DNA of 64,000 nt, taken from contig NZ_CP109486.1 in the NCBI RefSeq assembly GCF_035918235.1, positions 744,001 to 808,000 of the forward strand, given 5' to 3'. The position numbers and the translations under genes are program-made. This document shows, piece by piece, positions 15,513-24,599 of this stretch. Below the pieces are notes generated by a model. The model was given only the letters and a program-made list of their open reading frames with translations. It was not told the origin of the DNA and ran no database searches. How positions within the stretch are numbered: the stretch's first letter is position 1; the number at the start of each line of letters is the position of its first letter. Source of the DNA: Streptomyces sp. NBC_01445. GTDB taxonomy: Bacteria; Actinomycetota; Actinomycetes; Streptomycetales; Streptomycetaceae.

Positions 15513-18500
15513 ATGCAGACCCAGCTCTCCCAGGGCGCTCAACTCTCCGCCGAGCAGCGGAAGTTGCTCGATCAGCTGCTGGACGCGGACGGTATCGACC
15601 GGGTCGCCGGCAAGGTGACGCGGCGCACCGGTGACCTGTCCCGCGCGCCGCTGTCGTTCGGGCAGGAGCGGCTGTACTTCGTGGACAAGCTGCGTCCGGG
15701 TTCACCGATGTACGTCGGTTCCGGGGCGCTCAGGCTGCGCGGTGCGCTCGACGTGGAGGTGCTGCGCCGCTCGATCGCGCTGCTCGTGGACCGGCACGAG
15801 GTGCTGCGCACCGGTGTGGTGGAGGACGGCGACGGTGTCGAGCAGCGCATCCGGCCGGCCGGGACGGTCCAGGTAGAGCTGCCGGTCCGGGGTGCCGCGT
15901 CCGGCGAGGTGGCCGACCGGGTGCGCGAGGCGGCCGCGGAGGGCTTCGACCTGTCCGCGCCCCCACTGCTGCGGGCCGTGCTCCTGGAGATCACCGACGC
16001 GGCGGAGCCGGAGTGGGTGCTCGTCCTGTCCGTGCATCACATCGCCGTCGACGGCTGGTCGCTCGGCCTGCTGATGGGCGAGATGAGCGAGCTGTACTCG
16101 GCATTGGTACAGGGCGCCGAGCCTTCTCTTGCCGAACTTCCCCTGCAGTACGCCGATTTCGCCTCCTGGCAGCGCGGCTGGCTGGAGCAGGGCATCATCG
16201 CCGATCAACTCGCCTACTGGAGTGACCAGTTGAGCGGAGTAGAGGCGACCGAGGTGCCCAGCGACCGGCCGCGGCCCGCGGAGCGCAGCTACGTGGGTGA
16301 CACCGTGCCGCTCGCGTTGGACGGGCCGCTGACGCAGTCATTGCGAGCGCTGACCGACAGTGGCCAGTCGACCCTGTTCATGGCGCTGACCGCGGTGTGG
16401 GCGAGTGTGCTCGGCCGCTTCGCGGACCGGCGCGACGTGGTGGTGGGCACTCCGGTGGCCGGGCGCACGCGCGCCGAGCTGGAGAGCGTCGTCGGGTTCT
16501 TCGTGAACACGCTGCCGCTGCGGGTCCGCATCGAGGACGGCGACACCTTCCGTACGCTGCTGCTCCGCACCCGTGAGGTGTGCACCCAGGCGTACGCCCA
16601 TCAGGACGTGCCGTTCGAGCGGATCGTGGCGGAGCTGCAGTCGGGGCGCGACGCCTCCGGGCAGACGGCGATCGCCCGGCACTGGCTGGCGCTGCACAAC
16701 ACGCCCGCCCCCGATCTGACGATGCCGGGCCTCATGAGCGAAGCGCTGCCCGCGCTCATCGGCACGGTGCGCTGCGACCTGTCGGTGCAACTGGCGCCGG
16801 ACGGGCAGGGCGGGCTGAGCGGCCGCCTCGAGTACTCCACGGAACTGTTCGACCGGGCCACGGCGAAAAACCTGGCATCGGCTTTCGAGACGCTCATCGC
16901 CTCGGTGGCGGCCGCACCGGACAGCCCGCTGGACGAGCTGGACATGCTGGCCCCGCAGGCGCGCGAACACATCGTGCGCGACCTGTCGGGCGCTGCCCGA
17001 GGTGCCCTCACCGGCCCCTGGGTGCCGGAGCGGTTCGCCGCGCAGGTCGACGCCCACCCCGACGCGGTGGCGGTGGTCGAGGCCGACGACGGGCAGCTGA
17101 CGTACGGCCAACTCGACGTGCTCGCCAACCGGGTCGCGCACCTGCTGACGGCGCGCGGTGTCGGCGCCGAGGACCGGGTGGGTGTGCTGCTCCCGGGGGG
17201 CGGCGCGCTCGCGGCCGCCGTGCTCGGCGTGCTGAAGGCGGCGGCGGTGGTGCTGCCGCTCGACCCCGGCTATCCGCCCGCCCGTCTCGCCCAGCTGGTC
17301 GAGGACGGAGCGCCCCGACTGGTGCTTTCCGGTGCCGGGTCGACGGATCTGCTGCCCGGCCTGGACGTCGTGGACGTCACGGGCGAAGAGGTCGCGGGCC
17401 ACCCCGGGCACCGCCCGCCGGCCGTCGCGACGGCCCCGGACGCCGGTGCGCATCTGCTGTTCACGTCCGGCACGTCGGGCCGCCCCAAGGGCGTGCTCAC
17501 CACCCGTGCCGGCCTGGTCAATCGCCTCATGGGCATGGAGCGGCAGTTCTCCGTGGGTGCGGGTGACCGGGTGCTGTGCAAGGCGCCGCTGGGCTTCGAC
17601 GTCGCGGTGTGGGAGCTGCTGCTGCCGCTCGTCACCGGCGCCACCGTGGTGTCGAGCCGAGTGGGCGGCCACCGCGACCTGGAGTATCTGCGCGAGCTGA
17701 TCGACCGCCACGGGGTGAGTGTCTGCCACTTCGTGCCGTCCTTGCTCGAGGAGTTCGCGAACGCCCCGGCCGGTGCGCATCCCTCGCTGCGCCTGCTGCT
17801 CAGCGGCGGCGAGGAACTGCCGGCCCCGCTCGCGGAAAGGATCCTCGACCGGTTCGGGCACGCCGAGTTCGTCAACCAGTACGGACCGACCGAGACCGTC
17901 ATCGACGTCACCTCCGGGCGGGTCTCGGGGCCCGTCCCGCACCGGGTGCCGATCGGCCGGCCGGTGCCCGGTGCCGAGGTGTATGTCCTCGACGCGTCGA
18001 TGCGGCCCCAACCCGTGGGCGTCGCAGGCGAGTTGTACGTCGGCGGGGTGCAGGTGGCCCGCGGCTACGTGGGCCGTGCCGCGCTGACCGCCGAGCGGTT
18101 CGGGCCGCATCCGTTCGCGCACGGGCAGCGCCTGTACGCAACCGGGGACCGGGCGCGCCTCCTTGCGGGCGGCTCGGTGGAGTTCCTCGGCCGGACCGAC
18201 GACCAGGTCAAGATCCGGGGCAACCGGGTCGAGCCAGCGGAGGTCGCGGCGGTGCTGCGCGCCCACCCGCAGGTGTCGGGCAGCCACGTCACCGTGCAGC
18301 GCACCGGCGCGGCACCGTGTCTGACCGGGTACGTGACGTCGGACGCCGCGAACGCGGAGGAACTGACGGAGGAGCTGCGTGAGTTCCTGCGCGAGCGGGT
18401 GCCCGAGGTGATGGTCCCGGCGCAGCTCTTCGTGCTGAGGCAGTGGCCGACCGGTGCGCACGGCAAGATCGACGTGGCGGCGCTTCCGCAGCCCTCGGGC

Positions 18501-18830
18501 GAACGTCCGGGCGCGCAGGGAGAGTTCGCGGCGCCGGTCACTGATGTGCAGGTCCGCCTCGCCGCGCTGTGCACGGAGCTGCTCGAGGTGGAGCGGATCG
18601 GTCTGACGGACTCGTTCTTCGACCTGGGCGGGCACTCACTGCTCGCGATCCGGGCGATCTCCCGCATCCGCAAGGAGTTCGGGGTGGGGCTGCAGATCGG
18701 CCAGTTCTTCAAGGCGCCGACGCTCGCGGGCCTCGCCGAGGCGATCGAGGCGAAGCTTGCGGCCGCGGACGGGAAGCCGGCCGGACCGGCCCCGATCCCC
18801 AGGATCGACCGCGGCGCGCAGCGCCGCTGA
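15513..18830 (+). CDS. NRPS module C-A-T, serine-like A-domain code
   Basis: The protein has 1105 residues from ATG 15513 (GGAGGA upstream). Domains: C about 45-470 with the intact active site HHIAVDGWS (about 174), A about 490-1000 with LLFTSGTSGRPKGV (about 647) and A8 DQVKIRGNRVE, and T about 1015-1085 with the phosphopantetheine site FFDLGGHSLLA (Ser about 1041). Binding-pocket residues aligned by hand to PheA give D-V-W-H-L-G-Q-I-D. Canonical Ser is DVWHxSLxD, so positions 301 (G) and 322 (Q) differ. The substrate may be Ser or a relative such as a diamino acid. There is no thioesterase. It is followed by two dioxygenases that could hydroxylate its aminoacyl-T product. Confidence 0.93.
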   Translation: MQTQLSQGAQLSAEQRKLLDQLLDADGIDRVAGKVTRRTGDLSRAPLSFGQERLYFVDKLRPGSPMYVGSGALRLRGALDVEVLRRSIALLVDRHEVLRTGVVEDGDGVEQRIRPAGTVQVELPVRGAASGEVADRVREAAAEGFDLSAPPLLRAVLLEITDAAEPEWVLVLSVHHIAVDGWSLGLLMGEMSELYSALVQGAEPSLAELPLQYADFASWQRGWLEQGIIADQLAYWSDQLSGVEATEVPSDRPRPAERSYVGDTVPLALDGPLTQSLRALTDSGQSTLFMALTAVWASVLGRFADRRDVVVGTPVAGRTRAELESVVGFFVNTLPLRVRIEDGDTFRTLLLRTREVCTQAYAHQDVPFERIVAELQSGRDASGQTAIARHWLALHNTPAPDLTMPGLMSEALPALIGTVRCDLSVQLAPDGQGGLSGRLEYSTELFDRATAKNLASAFETLIASVAAAPDSPLDELDMLAPQAREHIVRDLSGAARGALTGPWVPERFAAQVDAHPDAVAVVEADDGQLTYGQLDVLANRVAHLLTARGVGAEDRVGVLLPGGGALAAAVLGVLKAAAVVLPLDPGYPPARLAQLVEDGAPRLVLSGAGSTDLLPGLDVVDVTGEEVAGHPGHRPPAVATAPDAGAHLLFTSGTSGRPKGVLTTRAGLVNRLMGMERQFSVGAGDRVLCKAPLGFDVAVWELLLPLVTGATVVSSRVGGHRDLEYLRELIDRHGVSVCHFVPSLLEEFANAPAGAHPSLRLLLSGGEELPAPLAERILDRFGHAEFVNQYGPTETVIDVTSGRVSGPVPHRVPIGRPVPGAEVYVLDASMRPQPVGVAGELYVGGVQVARGYVGRAALTAERFGPHPFAHGQRLYATGDRARLLAGGSVEFLGRTDDQVKIRGNRVEPAEVAAVLRAHPQVSGSHVTVQRTGAAPCLTGYVTSDAANAEELTEELREFLRERVPEVMVPAQLFVLRQWPTGAHGKIDVAALPQPSGERPGAQGEFAAPVTDVQVRLAALCTELLEVERIGLTDSFFDLGGHSLLAIRAISRIRKEFGVGLQIGQFFKAPTLAGLAEAIEAKLAAADGKPAGPAPIPRIDRGAQRR

Positions 18831-18862
18831 CCGGCCGCCACCCATCGTGAGGGAGACTGAGC

Positions 18863-19855
18863 ATGACCATTGAGGTGCACGACGCCGTGGCCGTGAGCCC
18901 GGTGTGGGAGGGCCGTTCGCTGCCCGCGCTGGTGCGCTGCGAGAGCCCCGGGGGGGCGCTACCTGCCTGGGTGAGCGCCCATCGGGACGAGGTCGACGCA
19001 CTGGCACGCAAGGCCGGGGCGGTGCTGCTGCGCGGCTTCGACGTGCGCGGCGCGCAGGACTTCCGGGCCGTGATGGACGCCCTGTCGCCGCAGGTGCTCG
19101 CCTACGGCGAGCGGTCGTCGCCGCGCAGCCAGGTGTCCGACGGCGTCTACACGTCCACCGAGTACCCGGCGGACCAGCCGATCCTGCTCCACAACGAGCA
19201 GTCGTACACGGCCAAGTGGCCGACACGCATCGTCTTCTTCTGTGAGCGGGCGGCTACCGAGGGCGGCCGCACACCGCTCGCGGACTCCCGCCGGATCCTG
19301 GCGCGCCTGCGCCCGGAGACGGTGGACAGGTTCGAGCGCCTGGGAGTGCGATACGTCCGCAACTACCTGCCGGGCATCAGCCTGCGGTGGCAGGAGGCGT
19401 TCCAGACGGACCGGGTGGAGGACGTCGCCGCCTACTGTGCGCGTGCCGACATCACGCCCGAGTGGGTGGACGAGGACCATCTGCGGACCGTGCAGGTCAG
19501 GCCCGCGGTGCGCAGGCATCCGGTCACCGGGGAGCGCAGCTGGTTCAACCACGCGCTGTTCTTCCACGTGACGTCGCTCGACCCGGAGGTCAGCGCCGGT
19601 CTCCTGGAGGCCCTCGACGAGGAGGACCTGCCCTACAACACGTACTACGGGGACGGATCCCCGATCGAGAGCGAGACGCTCGCGGAGCTGCGGGAGGCCT
19701 ACGCGGCCGAGACCACGGGCTTCGACTGGCAGCCCGGCGACGTGCTCGTCGTGGAGAACATGCTGGTCGCACACGCCCGCGAGCCCTTCGTCGGCCCCCG
19801 GCGCATCCTGACCGCCATGGCCGACGCCATCGACGCCGGCGAGGTGCCCGCATGA
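18863..19855 (+). CDS. Clavaminate-synthase/TauD-like Fe(II)/2-oxoglutarate oxygenase (first of tandem pair)
   Basis: The protein has 330 residues from ATG 18863. The iron ligands are seen as an HxE pair in LLHNEQSYTAKWP (about residues 112-124) and a distal His in VVENMLVAHAREPFVG (about 295-310), followed by the Arg that binds 2-oxoglutarate. HxE is the variant found in clavaminate synthase and SyrP-like NRPS tailoring hydroxylases, rather than the HxD of TauD. Such enzymes commonly beta-hydroxylate amino acids on carrier domains. It lies 32 bp after the C-A-T NRPS and overlaps the next gene by ATGA. It is clearly paralogous to that gene over its whole length. Confidence 0.88.
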   Translation: MTIEVHDAVAVSPVWEGRSLPALVRCESPGGALPAWVSAHRDEVDALARKAGAVLLRGFDVRGAQDFRAVMDALSPQVLAYGERSSPRSQVSDGVYTSTEYPADQPILLHNEQSYTAKWPTRIVFFCERAATEGGRTPLADSRRILARLRPETVDRFERLGVRYVRNYLPGISLRWQEAFQTDRVEDVAAYCARADITPEWVDEDHLRTVQVRPAVRRHPVTGERSWFNHALFFHVTSLDPEVSAGLLEALDEEDLPYNTYYGDGSPIESETLAELREAYAAETTGFDWQPGDVLVVENMLVAHAREPFVGPRRILTAMADAIDAGEVPA

Positions 19856-20859
19856 CGCTCACCGACCTGACCCCCGCGCTGGAGGACGGCACGGTCACGG
19901 TCCGGCCGCTGCACGAGGAGCCGTTCCTGCTGGAGATCGAGGCGCGTGAGCCGGGCCTCGACCTGCCGCGGTGGGTGGCCGGCCGCAAGGAGGAGCTGCG
20001 GGCGGGCCTCGACCGCTGCGGCGCGCTGCTGCTGCGCGGCTTCGACGTACCGGACCCGCAGGAGTTCGGGCGGGCCGCCCGCGCGTTCTCGCCGGACCTG
20101 CTCGGATATCTGGAGCGTGCCGCGACCCGCACCGAGGTCGCCGACAAGGTGTTCACCTCGACGGAGCTGGGCGAGGACCAGTGGATTCCGTTCCACCACG
20201 AGATGTCGTACTCCCACAACTGGCCGGGCCTGCTGTACTTCTTCGGCGATCTGCCGTCGCCGGAGGGCGGCGCCACACCGGTGGCCAGCGAGCGCCGGGT
20301 GTTCCCCCTGATCCCGGCCGAGGTCCGGGAGCGCTTCACACGGCACGGAGTGCGGTACGTGCGCAACTACGGCCCGGACCTCAACGAGTCCTGGCAGGTG
20401 GCGTTCCAGACCACCGACCGGGCCGAGGTGGAGGCGTACTGCCGGCAGTCGGACACCACGTTCGAGTGGACCGGTGACGACGAGCTGCGCACCACCGCGG
20501 TGCGCCAGGCGGTGGCGAGGCATCCGCGGACCGGCGAGACGGTCTGGTTCAACCACGCCCATCTGTTCCATCTGTCCAACGTGGAGCCGGAGGTCGCCGA
20601 GATCCTCGTCGAGGAGTACGGCGAGGAGGGCCTGCCGCGCAACGCGTACTACGGGGACGGCGCGCCGATCGAGAACGAGGTCGCCGAGCTGATCCGATCC
20701 CTGTACCGGGAGGCCGCCGTGTCGTTCACATGGCGGCGCGGCGACGTGCTCGTGGTGGACAACCACCTCGCCACGCACGCCCGGGAGCCGTTCCGCGGGG
20801 ACCGCCGCATCCTCGTCGCCATGTCCGACCTGCACACCGAGCTGCCGGCCGGCCGATGA
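19852..20859 (+). CDS. Clavaminate-synthase/TauD-like Fe(II)/2-oxoglutarate oxygenase (second of tandem pair)
   Basis: The protein has 335 residues; its ATG overlaps the stop of the first copy. Iron-binding motifs: FHHEMSYSHNWP (HxE) and the distal His in VVDNHLATHAREPFRG. It shares with its neighbour the blocks LLLRGFDV, VRYVRNY, EAFQT/VAFQT, HPxTGExxWFNHAxxFH and YYGDGxPIE. This marks a tandem duplication followed by divergence, so the two probably act on different positions or different substrates of the peptide. The usual role is beta- or gamma-hydroxylation of a carrier-bound or free amino acid in the cytosol. Confidence 0.88.
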   Translation: MTLTDLTPALEDGTVTVRPLHEEPFLLEIEAREPGLDLPRWVAGRKEELRAGLDRCGALLLRGFDVPDPQEFGRAARAFSPDLLGYLERAATRTEVADKVFTSTELGEDQWIPFHHEMSYSHNWPGLLYFFGDLPSPEGGATPVASERRVFPLIPAEVRERFTRHGVRYVRNYGPDLNESWQVAFQTTDRAEVEAYCRQSDTTFEWTGDDELRTTAVRQAVARHPRTGETVWFNHAHLFHLSNVEPEVAEILVEEYGEEGLPRNAYYGDGAPIENEVAELIRSLYREAAVSFTWRRGDVLVVDNHLATHAREPFRGDRRILVAMSDLHTELPAGR

Positions 20860-20906
20860 CGGCTGCCGCGGGCCGTCACCGCACCATTCGCACCACCGGA
20901 GGAACC

Positions 20907-21848
20907 ATGCTGCTGCGCCCCACCACCGACGCCGACCTCGCCCGCGTCACCGACTTCATTGTCGAGGAGCCGATCAGCTGGATTCCGGCCGACCGCTACC
21001 GGGCCGAACTCGCCGAGGGGATGTACCGGCCGCAGTGGTCGTGGATCGCCGAGGCGGACGGCGACATCGTGGCGCGGGCGCTGTGGTGGGGCCAGGCCGC
21101 GAGCGAGCACCCGGTGGCCCTGGACTGTCTGCACGTGGCGCCCTCGGTGGCCGACAGGGCGGGCCTCGCGGCCGATCTGCTGCGGGCCGGGCACAAGGCG
21201 TTCGGCCAGGCGGGCGCCGCGCAGCCGCCGCTGTACAACCTGACGCTGTCCAACGGCTGGCGTGACGACCCCGCGGTGTCGGCCGCGCTGGCCTGGCGGC
21301 GCGAAGCGGCCCTCGCGGCCGGTCTCACCCACGAGGTGGAACGGCTGCGCCTGGAGTGGACGCCCGGGACCGGGGTGCCGGCCGAGTCGGGGCGGCTCAC
21401 CTTCGAGGAGGCGCCCGACGAGGAGTTCCTCGACGCCTTCCGCCGGGTCGCCGAGGGCAGCCTGGACGCCGAGACCCGTCAGCACCTCGCGGCGCACGGG
21501 CCCTCGGCCACGGCCCGCAAGGAACTGGACTTCTACCTCGGGTGCCCCGGCGAGCGCGCCTGGTGGCGCCTCGCGCGCACGCCCGACGGAGCCGTCGCCG
21601 GGTTCGCGATCCCCTCGGCCACCCCGTACAACCCGAACGTCGGCTATCTGGGCGTGGTTCCCGAACTGCGCGGCCGGGGCTACGTCGACGTGCTGCTCGC
21701 CGAGATCACCCGCAGCCACGCGGAGCGCGGCGCCGAACTGATCACCGCCACCACGGACACGGGCAACGCGCCCATGGCGGCGGCCTTCGAACGCGCCGGT
21801 TACCGCAACACCCAGATCCGGATGCTCTTCTCGGCCCCGGCCGGCTGA
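20907..21848 (+). CDS. GNAT-family N-acetyltransferase (two GNAT-like halves)
   Basis: The protein has 313 residues. ATG 20907, behind GGAGGA (20899-20904), is preferred; an ATG at 20856 overlapping the previous stop is the alternative. The C-terminal half shows the acetyl-CoA-binding motif GYLGVVPELRGRGYVDVLL (about residues 246-264) and the following helix ending NAPMAAAFERAGY. The N-terminal half (residues 1-150) has a similar GNAT-like layout without a clear CoA loop, as in other tandem-GNAT proteins. It may acylate an amine intermediate or detoxify the product. It is the third gene of a tight tailoring operon. Confidence 0.8.
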   Translation: MLLRPTTDADLARVTDFIVEEPISWIPADRYRAELAEGMYRPQWSWIAEADGDIVARALWWGQAASEHPVALDCLHVAPSVADRAGLAADLLRAGHKAFGQAGAAQPPLYNLTLSNGWRDDPAVSAALAWRREAALAAGLTHEVERLRLEWTPGTGVPAESGRLTFEEAPDEEFLDAFRRVAEGSLDAETRQHLAAHGPSATARKELDFYLGCPGERAWWRLARTPDGAVAGFAIPSATPYNPNVGYLGVVPELRGRGYVDVLLAEITRSHAERGAELITATTDTGNAPMAAAFERAGYRNTQIRMLFSAPAG

Positions 21849-21874
21849 TCCGCCGAGTCCTCCTGGAGTACGTC

Positions 21875-22900
21875 ATGACGCAGACCGCCCCCTTGTCCCC
21901 GAGAGACCGCCCGGCGGCGACTCCCGAGCCCGCGAGCCGCCCCTACGCGCGCGGCTACCAGTCCCCCGCCGCGCTGCGCCCCGTCCTGCGCGCGGCCCAT
22001 CACACGCGCCTCGCCACCACGGCGGCGGTCGCCGTCGCGGACCAACTCGTGCTGATCGCCGCGATACTGGCGGCATCCTGGCCGGGCTGGTGGTCGGCGC
22101 CCGCACCGGCCGCGGCCGGCGTACTCATGACTCTGACCGCACTGATCCTCACGGGACGCCAGATACGGGCGCTGGAGTGCCTGGTCCACGAGGCCAGCCA
22201 CTTCAACTGGAGCCGCCACCACCGTCGCGCCAACGACAGGTGCGCAACGGTCCTGGCGGGCCTGCCCACCGGTATCCGCATCGCCCGCTACCGGGCCGAG
22301 CACCTGGTGCACCACAGCAGGCTCGGCACCGACGACGACCCCGACCTGCAGCGCTACGCGGAGCTGGACATCACCGGCCTGGACCGCACGAGCCGGGTGG
22401 GCTACGCCCGTTCCCTGCTGGTGCGGATCGCCGCCCACCAACGCGGCTGGTACCGGTCCACGTCCACGGACCTGCCGGCGCTGCTGCTGCCGGTGGGCTG
22501 GGCACTGCTGGTCGTGTCGCTCCCCGCGGCTCTCCTGTGGGGCGCCGCCGCGGCCGCGGTGGCCGCCGGGGTGTGGCTGACCGGGTTCGCGCTCGTCCTG
22601 CCCGTGCTGCGGTTCATCGGGGAGTCCAGCGAGCACAGCTACCACGACGCGGACACCGTCTTCGACTCCACCATCACCAACATCGGCCCGCTCCAGCGCC
22701 GGCTCATCCATCCGCACAGCGACGGCTACCACACCGTCCACCACCTGTGGCCCGGCGCCCCGCATCACCAACTGCGGCTCCTGCACGACGAATTGATGAC
22801 CGCCGACCCGCAGGGATTCGCCGGCCGGCTGCGCACCCGCAGCCGCATCGTGGCCGAGCCCACCCCCCGTACCGGCCCCGGCAGCACGCCGTGGACGTGA
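21875..22900 (+). CDS. Membrane fatty-acid desaturase/hydroxylase
   Basis: The protein has 341 residues from ATG 21875. Three His boxes of the membrane di-iron family are visible: HEASH (residues 105-109), HLVHH (143-147) and HTVHH (near 290), plus EHSYH. Hydrophobic pairs lie at about 50-95 and 205-255. Such enzymes desaturate, hydroxylate or acetylenate acyl chains at the membrane. In this cluster the likely substrate is the acyl chain loaded by the FAAL synthetase (47494) or a carrier-bound residue. Pairing of FAAL, ACP and a desaturase is known in terminal-alkyne pathways (JamA/B/C type), which is one possible reading here. Confidence 0.85.
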   Translation: MTQTAPLSPRDRPAATPEPASRPYARGYQSPAALRPVLRAAHHTRLATTAAVAVADQLVLIAAILAASWPGWWSAPAPAAAGVLMTLTALILTGRQIRALECLVHEASHFNWSRHHRRANDRCATVLAGLPTGIRIARYRAEHLVHHSRLGTDDDPDLQRYAELDITGLDRTSRVGYARSLLVRIAAHQRGWYRSTSTDLPALLLPVGWALLVVSLPAALLWGAAAAAVAAGVWLTGFALVLPVLRFIGESSEHSYHDADTVFDSTITNIGPLQRRLIHPHSDGYHTVHHLWPGAPHHQLRLLHDELMTADPQGFAGRLRTRSRIVAEPTPRTGPGSTPWT

Positions 22901-22945
22901 CCCCCTGACACCTGCCTGAACCACCTTCGAGGAATGAGACCCGAC

Positions 22946-24235
22946 ATGAGTGAGGTCGCAGTGGAGCAGTTGAAGTTTCTTGCAGCGGACGACGTGCGCA
23001 CCGTCGCCGAGGAGTTCGGCACGCCGGTGTTCGTGTACGACGAGGCCACCGTGCGCGCCTCGTCGAAGACGATGTCCACCCTCCCCAACGCCTTCGGCCT
23101 GACGGTGCGCTACTCCCTCAAGGCGTGCCCCGGCCAGGCGATCATCCGGCTCTTCGACCGGGAGGGGTTCTCCTTCGACGCGAGCTCGGTGTGGGAGGCG
23201 CGCCGCGCGGTGCTCGCCGGGGTCGAGCCGGGGCGCATCTCGATGACCGCGCAGGAGGCGGTCTTCGACGAGAACCTGCGCGACCTCATCGACCAGGGAC
23301 TGCAGTTCGACGCGGGCTCCCTGCACCAGCTCGAGGAGTACGGCCGCGCCTACCCGGGCGGTGCCGTCGCGATCCGCATCAACCCGGGCTTCGGCTCGGG
23401 CCTGGTCGGCCGCCTCAACAGCGGTGGCCCGCAGTCGAGTTTCGGCATCTGGCACGAGCAGCTGCCCGAGGTCAAGCAGATCGTCGAGCAGTACGGGCTG
23501 CGCCTGGTGCGGCTCCAGTCGCACATCGGCTCCGGCCACCACTGGGACATCCTCGTCGACGCGGTACGCACCATGCTGTCGTTCGCCCGCGACTTCCAGG
23601 ACGTGCACACCCTGGACCTCGGCGGCGGCTACCGGGTCTCGGCCCTGCAGAGCGACCCGGTCTACGACCACACCGAGTGGGCCCGCGTCGTCGCCGACGA
23701 GCTCAAGCAGTTCGCCGAGGAGACCGGCCGCCGGCTGCACACCGAGGTGGAGCCCGGCACCTATCTGACGGCGCTGGCCGGCTCGCTGGTCACCAAGGTC
23801 ATCGACAAGGCGGACACCGGCGCGGAGGGCAACTCCTTCCTCAAGATCAACAGTGGTCTGACCGAGATCGCGCGCCCTTCCTACTACGGCGTCCAGCACC
23901 CGATCGTGTCGGTCCCCGCCACGGGCGGCACCGAGCGCGCGGCCGACGACCGCGAGGAGTTCAACGTGGTCGGCCACTGCTGCATCGCCGGTGACGTGCT
24001 CACCGCGAAGCAGGAGGAGCTGGCGCCGGTGCCGCTCGGCCGCACGGAGATCGGCGACTACGTCGTCATCGAGCGGGCGGGCAGCTACTGCTCCTCGATG
24101 TCGATGAAGAACTTCAACTCCTACCCCGAGGCCGCCGAGGTGCTGCGCCGCGCCGACGGCAGCTTCGACCTGATCCGGTCCCGCCAGAGCATCGAGCAGG
24201 TCATCGTCAACGAGCGGATCCCCGAGGGTCTGTGA
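22946..24235 (+). CDS. LysA/ornithine-decarboxylase-type (fold III) PLP decarboxylase
   Basis: The protein has 429 residues from ATG 22946. An ATG at 22934 sits directly against the GAGGA and is less likely. The Schiff-base Lys is in VRYSLKACPG (Lys59). The glycine-rich PLP-phosphate loop is LDLGGGYRVSA (about 223-233), followed by EVEPGTYLTALAG (about 266-278) and the C-terminal active-site Cys/Asp segment GHCCIAGDVL (about 344). This is the diaminopimelate/ornithine decarboxylase family. In natural-product clusters relatives such as BtrK act on carrier-bound or modified glutamate. It ends the left-arm operon and is followed by a strong terminator. Confidence 0.88.
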   Translation: MSEVAVEQLKFLAADDVRTVAEEFGTPVFVYDEATVRASSKTMSTLPNAFGLTVRYSLKACPGQAIIRLFDREGFSFDASSVWEARRAVLAGVEPGRISMTAQEAVFDENLRDLIDQGLQFDAGSLHQLEEYGRAYPGGAVAIRINPGFGSGLVGRLNSGGPQSSFGIWHEQLPEVKQIVEQYGLRLVRLQSHIGSGHHWDILVDAVRTMLSFARDFQDVHTLDLGGGYRVSALQSDPVYDHTEWARVVADELKQFAEETGRRLHTEVEPGTYLTALAGSLVTKVIDKADTGAEGNSFLKINSGLTEIARPSYYGVQHPIVSVPATGGTERAADDREEFNVVGHCCIAGDVLTAKQEELAPVPLGRTEIGDYVVIERAGSYCSSMSMKNFNSYPEAAEVLRRADGSFDLIRSRQSIEQVIVNERIPEGL

Positions 24236-24254
24236 CGTCTCGCCAGAAAAACAC

Positions 24255-24287
24255 AGACGCTCGGCTGGGTCTCCCGGCCGAGCGTCT
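24255..24287 (+). terminator. Strong intrinsic terminator of the left-arm operon
   Basis: AGACGCTCGGC (24255-24265) and GCCGAGCGTCT (24277-24287) form a perfect 11-bp stem with an 11-nt loop, 20 bp after the decarboxylase stop. The upstream side is A-rich (CAGAAAAACAC), but there is no U-run downstream. Confidence 0.8.
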
Positions 24288-24369
24288 TGCGTGGGGGACT
24301 TGTCGGCTCCGGCCCTGTCAGCCGCATCGCGGGCGAGCCCGCGCACGTACTCCTTCACCTGGCTCTCGC

Positions 24370-24433
24370 GAGGATGCGCCGGCATTCACGCCGGGGAGGA
24401 ATCGCGTCCTGGGTGCGCGACGCGGAGCGTCGC
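24370..24433. repeat. Orphan IS200/IS605-type end (two hairpins)
   Basis: The segment closely matches the left end of the tnpB element at 7553-7620. It has a hairpin GCCGGC-ATTCAC-GCCGGG (24378-24395), then GAGGAATCGC and a perfect palindrome GCGACGC-GGA-GCGTCGC (24417-24433). No tnpB gene adjoins it. A tnpB fragment and a right-end-like hairpin lie 2.2 kb downstream (26551-26926), so it could be the left end of a rearranged element. Confidence 0.65.
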
Positions 24434-24599
24434 CGCTTCAGATCGGGGCGCGTGGTGCCCCAGGGAGCATTTTGGTGAACGTGCGTTCCCTCGATCGCTG
24501 GTGCGGGTGATGGTGGCGGACTCGGGGTGCGGGCGTGCGCTCCTCGCGCATACGCAAGGGGGCTTCCGTGTGTTCGGCGGAGAGAGGTCGGCCTGCAGC

